DNA of 14,771 nt from Flavobacteriia bacterium. Lineage in GTDB: Bacteria; Bacteroidota; Bacteroidia; Flavobacteriales; Schleiferiaceae. The notes beneath the pieces were generated by a model that searched no databases, was not told the DNA's origin, and worked only from the letters and a program-made list of their open reading frames with translations. Each line of letters begins with the position of its first letter. Position 1 is the first letter of the stretch. Location: assembly GCA_949516455.1 (NCBI GenBank), contig CATILC010000269.1, forward strand, positions 1-14,771, read 5' to 3'. Positions 1 to 7,443 of the stretch are shown in pieces. Both the position numbers and the translations under genes were made by a program.

Positions 1-789
1 AGCAGCAACCGGGATGAAATGCTGGCCGAAACGGATATTCTGATACGGACAGCTGGGGTGGAGAGCCTGACCGACGGTAATATCGACGACTGGGGTGCGG
101 TTCTCTTTCCTGAAAATACCGGACTCGCTTTTGACTTTGGGTTCACCTATTCGATCACCGACCGCTGGGAGCTTTCCGCTTCCGTGTTGAATTTGGGGAG
201 CATCGAGTACAAGGAAGATGTCTTGGAACAAACCAGCAAGGGAACCTACAGCTTTCAGGGTGTGGCCTACGATCCGAGCAACGAAGCCTTGAATTTCGAT
301 GACCTGACCTCAGAGTTGGATTCCACCTTTGGCTTTGTTGAACGCTCGGGAGCTTCCTACAAGCGAAAGTTGCCACGCGAGATATATGCTTCCCTGACGC
401 ACAGCTTCAACGAGCGCCACCATCTTTCGGCCACCTACCATATGCGCAGCTGGAATTCGAACAACTACCACGATATGGGTTTCAGCTATCAGGCCAAATT
501 GGGAAAGACCTTTCACTTTGTGGCTGGATACAACATGATCAACGGCATCTGGAACAATATTTCAGGAGGCTTTGCCCTGAATATGGGCGGCTTCCAATGG
601 CACCTGATGAGCGATGATGTCTACGGATTGATCGTGCCTGGGGAGACCAGCACCATCAACATACGGACAGGATTCAGCTTCCGATTTGGCAGGGATCGCA
701 TCAAAGACAGAAAATACAGCCATCCGCCCATTCTCCCGGTCCCTGCAGGAAATCCGGTGGAGGAGATCCAACCAACCGATGAATCATGA
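1..789 (+). CDS. Outer-membrane beta-barrel protein, DUF5723/PorV-like (3' part)
   Basis: The frame is open from base 1, so the true start lies left of the window and the ATG at 19 is internal. About 262 residues are visible. They show alternating polar/aromatic strands separated by turns, as in an outer-membrane barrel (for example FDFGFTYSITDRWELSASV, then a block around FHFVAGYNMINGIWNNISGG). The last strand reads TINIRTGFSFRFGRD and is followed by a proline-rich soluble tail of about 40 residues. The composition and the final GFSFRFG strand resemble Bacteroidota proteins annotated as DUF5723, which are related in fold to PorV/FadL barrels and mostly of unknown function; I infer this family from memory. 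The lipoprotein gene follows after 33 bp on the same strand, so co-transcription is likely. The missing N-terminus should carry a signal peptide. Barrel call fairly sure, family name less so. Confidence 0.7.
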   Translation, partial: SSNRDEMLAETDILIRTAGVESLTDGNIDDWGAVLFPENTGLAFDFGFTYSITDRWELSASVLNLGSIEYKEDVLEQTSKGTYSFQGVAYDPSNEALNFDDLTSELDSTFGFVERSGASYKRKLPREIYASLTHSFNERHHLSATYHMRSWNSNNYHDMGFSYQAKLGKTFHFVAGYNMINGIWNNISGGFALNMGGFQWHLMSDDVYGLIVPGETSTINIRTGFSFRFGRDRIKDRKYSHPPILPVPAGNPVEEIQPTDES

Positions 790-795
790 TCAACC

Positions 796-808
796 GTCCC
801 GATGGGAC
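796..808 (+). other. Small intercistronic hairpin
   Basis: GTCCC-GAT-GGGAC forms a perfect 5-bp stem with a 3-nt loop in the 33-bp gap between the barrel gene and the lipoprotein gene. It is followed by an A-rich stretch (ataaataagtaaat) up to the lipoprotein ATG, not by a T run. It is therefore not a standard intrinsic terminator. It may affect mRNA stability or translation of the second gene, or be chance. Confidence 0.25.
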
Positions 809-822
809 ATAAATAAGTAAAT

Positions 823-1665
823 ATGAAAACGCAACACGCCATCTTTCTGAGCCTTTTCGCCCTTTTGGGCCTCTCTTCCTGTGAAGAGGATGATCTCTCT
901 GCACTTCTCGATCCGCAAAACAGCGAGATCGCCTCTCAATACGTCAGTGCAGAAGGGGAGTTTCTCAATATCTATTCCCGCTTTGAATCGGCCCTGCGCG
1001 ATTCAGTTCTTGAAGCCACTGGACAAACCATCCAAGACGGAGCCACCATCAGTTGGGACGCATCCAGCATGGTGTTGGCCATCGATTTTGGCCCGACCAA
1101 TGTGCTCTCTGCAGAAGACGGCAAGTCGAGAAGAGGAAAGATCCAGGTAACGAATGTGTCTCCGGCCTTTCTGACCACAGCGAACACCACGGTCTCCTTG
1201 CAGACAGATGATTACCACGTAGACGATGTAGCGACCGATCTGTACTTCATGGCGACCAACCGGGGTTTGAGCGGAACATCCGAGCATTTTGAGATCGATA
1301 GTTTTGCACTTGGTCTTGGTGCCGGAGATTATCTGATGACCGGGCAAAAGGACTTTTACTGGGATCAGGGCTTCAATACGATCGAGAACCTCGACGACGA
1401 TATCTACCGCATGAACGGAATCAGTCGCGCCCAGGATTTTCAGGATACGGCATTCATCAAGGCGATCTATTCTCCCACAGACCAGATCACGGTGGACAAG
1501 AGCTGCGCACACACCATTCCACAGGGGATCATCGATCTGGACATACAGCAGACATCGGGAAATTTGTTGGGCAGCGTGGACTTCATCACCTCTGATGGCT
1601 GCAATAACCTCATGCGCGTGACCGTATCGGGCATCTCTACCACTGTTCCTATGCCGAGCTTCTAG
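823..1665 (+). CDS. Lipoprotein of unknown function, likely surface exposed
   Basis: This 280-residue protein begins with a lipoprotein signal peptide: MKTQ, a hydrophobic core, and the lipobox LSSC with the lipidated cysteine at C20. The residues after it are EEDD, an acidic run like the lipoprotein export signals that send Bacteroidota lipoproteins to the outer face of the outer membrane; surface location is inferred from that. No enzyme motif is recognised. Two blocks look conserved in type: LAIDFGPTN...DGKSRRGKIQV (about 85-109), and a C-terminal part with C228 and C260 around GSVDFITSDGCNNLMRVTV. The two cysteines could form a disulfide. I recall similar IDFG/RRGKI blocks in hypothetical Flavobacteriia lipoproteins but can give no function. 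It lies 33 bp after the barrel gene and may act with it. It ends 6 bp from the convergent rarA stop. Confidence 0.8.
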   Translation: MKTQHAIFLSLFALLGLSSCEEDDLSALLDPQNSEIASQYVSAEGEFLNIYSRFESALRDSVLEATGQTIQDGATISWDASSMVLAIDFGPTNVLSAEDGKSRRGKIQVTNVSPAFLTTANTTVSLQTDDYHVDDVATDLYFMATNRGLSGTSEHFEIDSFALGLGAGDYLMTGQKDFYWDQGFNTIENLDDDIYRMNGISRAQDFQDTAFIKAIYSPTDQITVDKSCAHTIPQGIIDLDIQQTSGNLLGSVDFITSDGCNNLMRVTVSGISTTVPMPSF

Positions 1666-1671
1666 ATCGGT

Positions 1672-2976
1672 TCAGCTGCCCTGGTTCGGGTCTTTGTACT
1701 TGCCCGACCAAAGCGCCTCGATCTTTTTTTGGTATTCCTGTTCCTTCGGATTGCCTGAAGGGTCATAGAGCCGGGTGCCTGCAATTTCGTCGGGCATGAA
1801 TTCCATGGACGCGAAGTTTTGCGGATGTTCGTGGGCATACTTATAGCCCGTTCCGTATTCCATCGATTTGAGCAAGGCATTGGCGGCATTTCGCAAAGCG
1901 ACCGGGACTTCCAGACTCCCTGTCTCTCTGACCAATTGCTGGGCCTTGTTGATGCTGGTGTAGGCGGAATTGCTCTTTGGAGAGAGACTGAGATACAGTA
2001 CACATTGGCTTAGAACGATGCGTCCTTCCGGCATACCGATCTTCTCGACGCTTTCAAAACACGAATGCGCAATGACCCCGGCCGTAGGGTTGGCCAGTCC
2101 AATGTCTTCCGCGGCCAAAATGATCAGTCTGCGCGAGATGAATTTTGGGTCTTCACCTCCTTCGAGCATGCGCGCAAGCCAATAAACAGCCGCATTGGGA
2201 TCGCTGCCCCGAATGGACTTGATCAGTGCAGATGTCAGGTCGTAGTGCTGATCTCCCTTTTTGTCATAGATCAGCGGATTGGCTTTGAGCAATTGGTCGA
2301 GCCGTTCTTCACTTGTGTCGATGCTGCCTTCGGATCGACTGACCAACATCTCCATGATGTTCAGAAGCCTTCGTGCATCGCCATTGGCGATACGGACAAC
2401 AGCCTTCCATTCTTCGGCCTTGTAGACCAATCCTTGAAAGGCATGGTCGCTGGAGTAGGTGGACGCCACGATCCTCTGGAGTTCTTCTTCACTGAGCGGT
2501 TTCAGTGTGAATACCTGACAGCGGGAGAGTAGGGCAGGGATGACCTCGAAGCCTGGATTCTCAGTGGTGGCGCCGATCAGACTGATGGAACCCTCCTCCA
2601 CAGCTCCCAATAAGGAGTCTTGCTGGGATTTGCTGAAACGATGCAACTCGTCGATGAAGAGAATGGGGCGTCCCTTTCTGAACAGACTCTGCTCTTTGGC
2701 TTTCTTGATCGTTTCCCGCACTTCTTTCACTCCAGAGTGCACAGCGGACAAGGTGTAAAAGACTTTGTCCAACGATTCAGTGAGGAGTCGGGCGAGGGTG
2801 GTTTTCCCGACGCCTGGAGGCCCCCAAAGGATCAGGGACGGAATGTCGCCACTTTGCAGCATGGGCTCCAGCAGCCCTCCTGTGCCCAGAAGTTGTTCCT
2901 GCCCGACATATTCCCTTAGAGTACGCGGCCTGCGGCGTTCTGCAAGCGGTCTTTGGTCCGGATGTGGTGATGCCAT
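1672..2976 (-). CDS. rarA: Replication-associated recombination protein A (RarA/MgsA), AAA+ ATPase
   Basis: The product is a 434-residue clamp-loader-like AAA+ ATPase that acts at stalled replication forks and in recombination (E. coli RarA/MgsA, eukaryotic WRNIP1/Mgs1). The order of motifs is clear: PLAERRRPRTLREYVGQ at 10-26, Walker A GPPGVGKT at 52-59, Walker B ILFIDE at 105-110, sensor 1 GATTENP at 135-141, and an arginine-finger SRC at 151-153. The C-terminal half contains the helical oligomerisation region (for example IKSIRGSDPNAAVYWLARM), including the usual LAAEDIGLANP motif. Length is normal for the family. The ATG at 2976 puts the conserved PLAER motif close to the N-terminus. The gene is divergent from the rhomboid gene by only 23 bp and converges with the lipoprotein gene. 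No -7 element was seen in front of it, so its promoter would have to lie inside the rhomboid coding sequence. Confidence 0.95.
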   Translation of the reverse strand: MASPHPDQRPLAERRRPRTLREYVGQEQLLGTGGLLEPMLQSGDIPSLILWGPPGVGKTTLARLLTESLDKVFYTLSAVHSGVKEVRETIKKAKEQSLFRKGRPILFIDELHRFSKSQQDSLLGAVEEGSISLIGATTENPGFEVIPALLSRCQVFTLKPLSEEELQRIVASTYSSDHAFQGLVYKAEEWKAVVRIANGDARRLLNIMEMLVSRSEGSIDTSEERLDQLLKANPLIYDKKGDQHYDLTSALIKSIRGSDPNAAVYWLARMLEGGEDPKFISRRLIILAAEDIGLANPTAGVIAHSCFESVEKIGMPEGRIVLSQCVLYLSLSPKSNSAYTSINKAQQLVRETGSLEVPVALRNAANALLKSMEYGTGYKYAHEHPQNFASMEFMPDEIAGTRLYDPSGNPKEQEYQKKIEALWSGKYKDPNQGS

Positions 2977-2986
2977 GGGCGAGAAG

Positions 2987-2994
2987 TACTTTTA
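2987..2994 (+). promoter_or_regulatory. Possible -7 element for the rhomboid gene
   Basis: TACTTTTA matches the Bacteroidota -7 consensus TAnnTTTG at all but the last base. It ends five bases before the ATG at 3000. If used, transcription would begin at or near the start codon and give a leaderless or nearly leaderless mRNA. It is one mismatch off consensus and no -33 TTG is placed, so this is weak. Confidence 0.3.
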
Positions 2995-2999
2995 AGGTC

Positions 3000-3695
3000 A
3001 TGCCCGAATTGTCCGATCAGTTGCCCCAAAAAGGGAATCGTTTTTATACAGTTCCCGTATTGATCGTCCTTTTCCTTTGGTGGGTCTTCTGGTACGATCA
3101 GCGCGCCATGATGGGATGGACGCGTTTCGGTTTGGAGCCTGGCGAATGGGCAGGGCTGCAAGGTATTCTTTTTGCCTCCTTCTTGCACGGAAGCATGGAG
3201 CACATTGCCCATAATTCGTTGCCGGTCCTTTTTCTGAGCATGGCCTTGTTCTATTATTACCCCAAACAGGCGGGATACATCGCGCTCACTGCCGCCACGA
3301 TTCCTTGGATCGGGGTTTGGTTCTTTGGTCGGCCATCAGTGCATATCGGGGCCAGTGCATTCATCTATTTCATGGCCACCTTTCTTTTCTTTAGCGGCCT
3401 CTGGAAAAAGAATCGCTATCTGCTGGCAACGGCGCTTTTGGTGGTCTTTTTGTACGGGGGCCTCTTCTGGGGTTTATTTCCAATAGAAGAACGCGTCAGC
3501 TACGAAGGCCATCTGAGTGGGGCCGTGACCGGGTTGCTGTTCAGTTTAGTTTGGCGAAAGAAAGGGCCAGGACCCACGAAATGGGAATGGGCAGAGGAGT
3601 TGCCGGACATCGAGGTGGTGGATGCGGAGGACATCTCTGCATCTGTTCGGTCCAGGACGGTGAAGTACATCTACCGAACCGATCAGGAGCCTTAA
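3000..3695 (+). CDS. Rhomboid-family intramembrane serine protease
   Basis: The product is a 231-residue membrane protein with about six transmembrane segments and the rhomboid active-site layout. A GxSx motif, GASA at 117-120, supplies the nucleophile S119. H171 in SYEGHLSGAVTGLL completes the dyad. The oxyanion/structural set H63, H68 and N72 (LHGSMEHIAHN) has the same spacing as H145, H150 and N154 of E. coli GlpG. Rhomboids cleave transmembrane substrates within the bilayer; the substrate here is unknown. After the last helix a hydrophilic tail of about 45 residues follows, rich in acidic and basic residues. The frame is open back to an ATG at 2964, but that start would overlap rarA and adds 12 unhelpful residues; 3000 gives a soluble N-terminus directly before TM1. 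The phosphatase gene follows after 46 bp. Confidence 0.9.
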   Translation: MPELSDQLPQKGNRFYTVPVLIVLFLWWVFWYDQRAMMGWTRFGLEPGEWAGLQGILFASFLHGSMEHIAHNSLPVLFLSMALFYYYPKQAGYIALTAATIPWIGVWFFGRPSVHIGASAFIYFMATFLFFSGLWKKNRYLLATALLVVFLYGGLFWGLFPIEERVSYEGHLSGAVTGLLFSLVWRKKGPGPTKWEWAEELPDIEVVDAEDISASVRSRTVKYIYRTDQEP

Positions 3696-3741
3696 TTTCA
3701 AATTCGCCAGTCGTAAAGAACAACTGAATAAGTATGGCAAC

Positions 3742-4557
3742 ATGAAGGAGTGGAAAGAATTGAGCATACAGATCGGAGATTTGGCCCGTTCAACGGGTCG
3801 GTGGATCGCAGAAGAACAAAGTGGTTTCAAGAGCGAGCGCGTTGAGATCAAAGACCACAACAGCCTGGTCAGTTATGTGGACAAGAGGGCAGAGGAGCAA
3901 TTGGTGGAGGGCCTCAGTCAGCTGCTTCCAGAGGCGGGATTCATCACTGAGGAAGCCACCGTGACCAATGAGCGCAAGGAACTTTCCTGGGTCATCGATC
4001 CATTGGATGGTACGACGAATTTCATTCACGGCATACCGCTATACGCTGTGAGTATTGGTCTGTTGCAAGAGGATGAACTGGTTTGTGGTGTGGTATATGA
4101 GTGTGGACGGGACGAGTTGTTCCGTGCGGCCCTGGGGTCAGGGGCCTTCTGCAACGGAACACCCATACGCGTGAGCGCAGCGAATGAGTTGTCCCAGAGT
4201 GTCTTGGCAACCGGATTTCCCTATCACGACTTCAGCAGGATCGAACGCTTCAATAAGCTGCTGGCCGAACTCTACCGATCTACCCGGGGGCTCAGGCGTT
4301 TTGGATCGGCAGCGACCGATCTTGCTTGGGTGGCCTGCGGACGCTTTGATGGTTTTTTTGAATACGGGCTGAATTCTTGGGATGTGGCCGGCGGTGCACT
4401 GCTTGTCAAGGAAGCGGGCGGACGATTATCCGATTTTCAAGGGGCCGATGATTTTCTTTTTGGCAAGAGCATCATCTCTTCAAATTCGCATATCTTCGAA
4501 GCATTCCAGCAGATGGTCAAAGGACGCATGGAATCTGATGAAATGGACCGTAAGTAA
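3742..4557 (+). CDS. suhB: Inositol monophosphatase family protein (SuhB-like)
   Basis: This 271-residue enzyme belongs to the Mg2+-dependent, Li+-sensitive IMPase/FBPase superfamily. The metal ligands are all in place: E70-E71 in FITEEAT, D86 and D89 in WVIDPLDGTTN, and D214 in SWDVAGGALLVKEAGG. Length is typical for SuhB-type phosphatases. Family members hydrolyse myo-inositol 1-phosphate, and some act on NADP, fructose 1,6-bisphosphate or 3'-phosphoadenosine 5'-phosphate (CysQ), so the substrate cannot be fixed from the sequence; the suhB symbol is a family-level guess. The start at 3742 is the first ATG in this frame after the rhomboid stop. An out-of-frame ATG at 3733 stops after three codons. 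The receiver gene follows after 15 bp, so the two are probably co-transcribed. Confidence 0.9.
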   Translation: MKEWKELSIQIGDLARSTGRWIAEEQSGFKSERVEIKDHNSLVSYVDKRAEEQLVEGLSQLLPEAGFITEEATVTNERKELSWVIDPLDGTTNFIHGIPLYAVSIGLLQEDELVCGVVYECGRDELFRAALGSGAFCNGTPIRVSAANELSQSVLATGFPYHDFSRIERFNKLLAELYRSTRGLRRFGSAATDLAWVACGRFDGFFEYGLNSWDVAGGALLVKEAGGRLSDFQGADDFLFGKSIISSNSHIFEAFQQMVKGRMESDEMDRK

Positions 4558-4572
4558 AAGGATCACAAACGG

Positions 4573-4938
4573 ATGAACATTCTCTACGTCGAGGACAACT
4601 ACATCAACAGATTGGTGGTTCAGAAGGTCTTGCAGCCCATGGGCGACGTTAAAATGGCGCGAACCGGCCCAGAGGCGATCGAGATGGCCTCTCTTCATTC
4701 CTTTGACATCATCCTGATCGACATCAATCTCAACGATCCCGAGATGGATGGAATCGATGTGATGGAGATCGTAAAGAAGAACCCTCTTCAAAAAGACAGT
4801 TCCTATGTGGCCCTGACCGCCTACACAGGAGAAGACTGGAAAGTGAAGTGTATGGAAGCGGGATTTGATTCTTTCTACTCCAAGCCCATCATCCCCGATG
4901 AGTTGGTCAAGTTGATCAACGGTCTGGCCAACCACTAG
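4573..4938 (+). CDS. Stand-alone receiver-domain response regulator (CheY/Spo0F-like)
   Basis: This 121-residue protein is one receiver domain with no output domain. The acidic pocket is E7-D8 (LYVEDN), the phospho-acceptor is D50 (IILIDINLN), the switch residue is T82 (LTAYTG) and the conserved lysine is K104 (YSKP). All residues needed for phosphorylation are therefore present. The loop after D50 is one or two residues longer than usual (NLNDPEMDGID). Single-domain regulators work as phosphorelay intermediates or by protein-protein contact; here no histidine kinase is adjacent, so its partner is encoded elsewhere. It begins 15 bp after the phosphatase gene, which suggests one transcript but not necessarily one pathway. 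It converges with yidD, whose stop codon is 41 bp away. Confidence 0.92.
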   Translation: MNILYVEDNYINRLVVQKVLQPMGDVKMARTGPEAIEMASLHSFDIILIDINLNDPEMDGIDVMEIVKKNPLQKDSSYVALTAYTGEDWKVKCMEAGFDSFYSKPIIPDELVKLINGLANH

Positions 4939-4969
4939 CCACCCTTTCTTTTATTGATTTTTACGGGTC

Positions 4970-4987
4970 AGCACCTGTTTCAGGGCT
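4970..4987. terminator. Possible weak hairpin between convergent genes
   Basis: AGC-A-CCTG-TTT-CAGG-GCT folds into a 7-bp stem with one bulged A and a 3-nt loop. It sits between the receiver gene stop and the end of yidD, and overlaps the yidD stop codon at 4980. Neither side has a strong T run, so termination is uncertain in both directions. Confidence 0.3.
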
Positions 4988-5234
4988 CAGATTTGTCGTC
5001 CTTCTTGGGAACCGGGTCGTGGCCATGTGGCCCCCACGGATGGCACTTAGCGATCCTTTTTAGGCCGAGTAACCCTCCTTTGAATACGCCCCACTGATCA
5101 ATGGCCAAGAGCATATACTCCGAGCAGCTGGGGGTGAATCTGCATGAATTGGGCAGCAGAGGCGAAATGAGCCTTCTGTAGAGTAGAATGGGAATCTTAA
5201 CAAGCCAGCTCAGGCAATTTTCAAGCGTATTCAT
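4980..5234 (-). CDS. yidD: Membrane protein insertion efficiency factor YidD
   Basis: The 84-residue product matches the small YidD family, an inner-face membrane-associated protein that assists YidC-dependent insertion. Visible family marks are an amphipathic N-terminal helix (IPILLYRRLISPLLP), the signature SCRFTPSCSEYMLLAI with C31 and C37, the GLKRIAKCHPW segment with C64, and HDPVP near the end. Length is normal. The start overlaps the cysS stop as ATGA (5231-5234), so translational coupling to cysS is likely. In many bacteria yidD lies with rpmH-rnpA-yidC; here it is the last gene of a folE-cysS-yidD operon instead. Confidence 0.95.
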   Translation of the reverse strand: MNTLENCLSWLVKIPILLYRRLISPLLPNSCRFTPSCSEYMLLAIDQWGVFKGGLLGLKRIAKCHPWGPHGHDPVPKKDDKSEP

Positions 5235-6718
5235 TGCTTCAAAGTCCAGGAACTTCCTTCGGCTCCATCGTGCAATTCGATCCCGATGGCCTGAAGACGA
5301 TCCCGTATGGCATCGCTGAGGCTCCAGTTTTTTTCCATTCGGGCCCCTCTTCTCAATTCGAGTAGAACGTCCATCACCTGTTCCAGTCGATCTTCACCCT
5401 CTTCGGATGAATTGGGCCTTTGGATGCCCATGATATCGACTACGAACCATTGGAATGCCTCCTTTATCCGGTCGATCTGCTCCTGGCTCATGGACTGCTT
5501 TCCTTCAGCAGCCCGATTGATCCATGGAACCGCTTCGAAGAGCACGGAGATCAGGATCGGGGTGTTGATGTCGTCGTCCAATGCATCGTAAGCGCTTTGC
5601 GTCCAGTCGTCAAGATCGAGATCCATATTGGCTTCAGAGGCTGATAATCGGTCCAGCCGCTCCCAGGCCTGCATAAGTCGCTGAAAGCCTTTTTCCGATG
5701 CCGAAAGTGCGTCGTCGCTCAGATCGAGAACACTTCTGTAATGGGCCTGCATCATGAAGAAGCGAACCGCAGCAGGCGCATAGCCCTTGCTCAAATGCGG
5801 ACTGTCTCCAGAAAAGAGTTCATGGGGCAAGATGGTGTTTCCTGTGCTCTTGCTCATTCTCTTTCCGTTGAGCGTGAGCATATTGCCATGCATCCAGTAA
5901 CGTACAGGCCGATCTGTTCCGACGGCCTTGCATTGGGCGATCTCGCATTCATGGTGAGGGAACTTGAGGTCCATTCCACCGCCGTGAATATCGAATTCGT
6001 CGCCGAGGTATTTCGTGCTCATCACCGAGCATTCAAGGTGCCAGCCAGGGAATCCGACGCCCCATGGTGAAGACCAGCGCATCAGATGGCCGTCTGCGGC
6101 ATTTTTCCAAAGTGCGAAGTCGAGTGGATTCCGCTTTTCGCTCTGGCCTTCCAAAGCGCGTGTATTGTGCAGCAGCTCGTCTGTTTTACGGCCGCTGAGT
6201 TCTCCGTAGGATCCGCCCTGCTGACCGTAGGCTTCCACATCGAAATAGACGGAGCCGTTCACTTCATAGGCCAGTCCGTTCTGCATGATCTTTTGGATCA
6301 TTTCGATCTGTTCCATGATGTGCCCTGTGGCCGTTGGTTCAATGGAAGGCGGCAGCGCATTGAAGATCGACATGACTTCCCGAAAACCCAGCGTGTAGCG
6401 TTGAACGACCTCCATGGGTTCGATCGCCTCGAGTCGGGCCTTTCTCGCGATCTTGTCCTCGCCTTCATCGGCGTCACCCACGAGGTGTCCTGCATCCGTT
6501 ATGTTTCGAACATAGCGCACCTTGTAGCCCAAATGCATAAGGTAGCGGTAGATCACATCGAAACTGGTGAATGTGCGCACATTGCCCAGGTGCACGTCGC
6601 TGTAAACGGTTGGTCCGCAGACATAGAGTCCAACGTGGCCTTCATTCAGCGGTACAAAGACTTCTTTTTGCCCGCTGTGGCTGTTGTATACATGCAATCG
6701 ATGTTCCCGTGCAGCCAT
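5231..6718 (-). CDS. cysS: Cysteinyl-tRNA synthetase
   Basis: This 495-residue class Ia synthetase charges tRNA-Cys with cysteine. The HIGH-type motif is HLGN at 43-46 (within TVYSDVHLGNVRTF), and the KMSKS-type loop is RMSKS at 287-291. The zinc site that recognises the cysteine thiol is complete: C34 (YVCGPT), C230 (WHLECS), H255 and E259 (FPHHECEIAQ). The C-terminal helical DALR-like and tRNA-binding part is also present, so the gene looks intact. The start ATG shares its A with the folE TGA stop (TGATG at 6716-6720), and the stop overlaps the yidD ATG. The three genes are thus one tight operon, and this gene probably has no promoter of its own. Confidence 0.97.
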   Translation of the reverse strand: MAAREHRLHVYNSHSGQKEVFVPLNEGHVGLYVCGPTVYSDVHLGNVRTFTSFDVIYRYLMHLGYKVRYVRNITDAGHLVGDADEGEDKIARKARLEAIEPMEVVQRYTLGFREVMSIFNALPPSIEPTATGHIMEQIEMIQKIMQNGLAYEVNGSVYFDVEAYGQQGGSYGELSGRKTDELLHNTRALEGQSEKRNPLDFALWKNAADGHLMRWSSPWGVGFPGWHLECSVMSTKYLGDEFDIHGGGMDLKFPHHECEIAQCKAVGTDRPVRYWMHGNMLTLNGKRMSKSTGNTILPHELFSGDSPHLSKGYAPAAVRFFMMQAHYRSVLDLSDDALSASEKGFQRLMQAWERLDRLSASEANMDLDLDDWTQSAYDALDDDINTPILISVLFEAVPWINRAAEGKQSMSQEQIDRIKEAFQWFVVDIMGIQRPNSSEEGEDRLEQVMDVLLELRRGARMEKNWSLSDAIRDRLQAIGIELHDGAEGSSWTLKQ

Positions 6719-7401
6719 CAGATCGAATTGAAATCTGTTTCGAGTTGAATGAATTGAAGGAATTCCCTCTTCACGGACTCTTCCTGGAAGACGCCGCCGT
6801 ATTCGGCTGTCACCGTACTTGAATCAATGTCGCGTATGCCGCGCGAATTGACGCAGAGGTGTTTGGCATCGACCACGCAGGCGACATCTTCCGTACCCAG
6901 CGCTTTTTGCATGGCCTTTACGATCTGACGGGTCATTCGCTCCTGAACCTGTGGCCGCTTGGCGAAGTGATCCACCAGGCGATTCATCTTGCTCAGTCCA
7001 ATGACCTGGCCTTTGCTGATGTAGGCCAGATGTGCCCGACCCACAATGGGCAAAAAATGATGCTCACAGGTCGAGTAGACCACAATGTTCTTTTCCACCA
7101 ACATCTCGCCATATCGGTACTTGTTCTCAAAGGTGGACATCTTGGGCATCCTGTCTTCCCTCAGTCCGGCAAAGAGTTCATCCACCATCATCTCTGCAAC
7201 CCGCTTCGGCGTGCCTTGAAGGCTGTCGTCTGTCAGATCCAGGCCCAAAGTGTGCATGATTCCTTTGAAATGCTCCAGGATCCGCTCCTTTTTCTCTTCA
7301 TCGCTCAATGCAAATGCATCAGCGCGCAAAGGCGTTTCGGGCGAGGAAGAATGATGATCGCTGTCGTGGACAGAACCTTCCCTTTGGTCGTTTGAACTCA
7401 T
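6718..7401 (-). CDS. folE: GTP cyclohydrolase I
   Basis: The enzyme converts GTP to 7,8-dihydroneopterin triphosphate, the first step of tetrahydrofolate and pterin synthesis. With the start at 7401 it is 227 residues. The zinc ligands are C112 and H115 in STCEHHFLP and C183 in KHLCVNSRG, equal to C110, H113 and C181 of E. coli FolE. Other signatures are LQGTPKRVAEMM, IGLSKMNRLVDHF and RPQVQERMTRQI. The first 30 or so residues are a low-complexity Ser/Asp/His leader. The frame is open to an ATG at 7452, but a -7 element at 7436-7443 lies downstream of that codon, so it would not be transcribed. The ATG at 7401 has AAGG about eight bases upstream. It is the first gene of the folE-cysS-yidD operon. 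Confidence 0.96.
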   Translation of the reverse strand: MSSNDQREGSVHDSDHHSSSPETPLRADAFALSDEEKKERILEHFKGIMHTLGLDLTDDSLQGTPKRVAEMMVDELFAGLREDRMPKMSTFENKYRYGEMLVEKNIVVYSTCEHHFLPIVGRAHLAYISKGQVIGLSKMNRLVDHFAKRPQVQERMTRQIVKAMQKALGTEDVACVVDAKHLCVNSRGIRDIDSSTVTAEYGGVFQEESVKREFLQFIQLETDFNSI

Positions 7402-7435
7402 TGGAAACCTTGCTAAAGACGTGGCTATTGCCGTG

Positions 7436-7443
7436 CAAATATA
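7436..7443 (-). promoter_or_regulatory. -7 promoter element of the folE operon
   Basis: On the minus strand the sequence is TATATTTG, a perfect match to the Bacteroidota sigma-ABfr consensus TAnnTTTG. Transcription would start near 7430, giving a 5' leader of about 30 nt before the folE ATG at 7401. No -33 TTG is seen at the usual distance. It is the best promoter candidate for folE-cysS-yidD. Confidence 0.55.

Noticed and set aside
1003..1512. Minus-strand open frame of 169 codons opposite the lipoprotein gene
   Set aside because: The plus-strand frame has a convincing lipoprotein signal and C-terminus. The antisense frame has no start context or motif.
4480..4935. Minus-strand open frame of 151 codons opposite the receiver and phosphatase genes
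   Set aside because: It lies almost wholly opposite the receiver gene, which has all expected catalytic residues. The antisense translation has no recognisable motif and no promoter.
6086..6748. Plus-strand open frame of 220 codons opposite cysS
   Set aside because: cysS is intact with HIGH, KMSKS and zinc motifs. The antisense frame is explained by codon bias.
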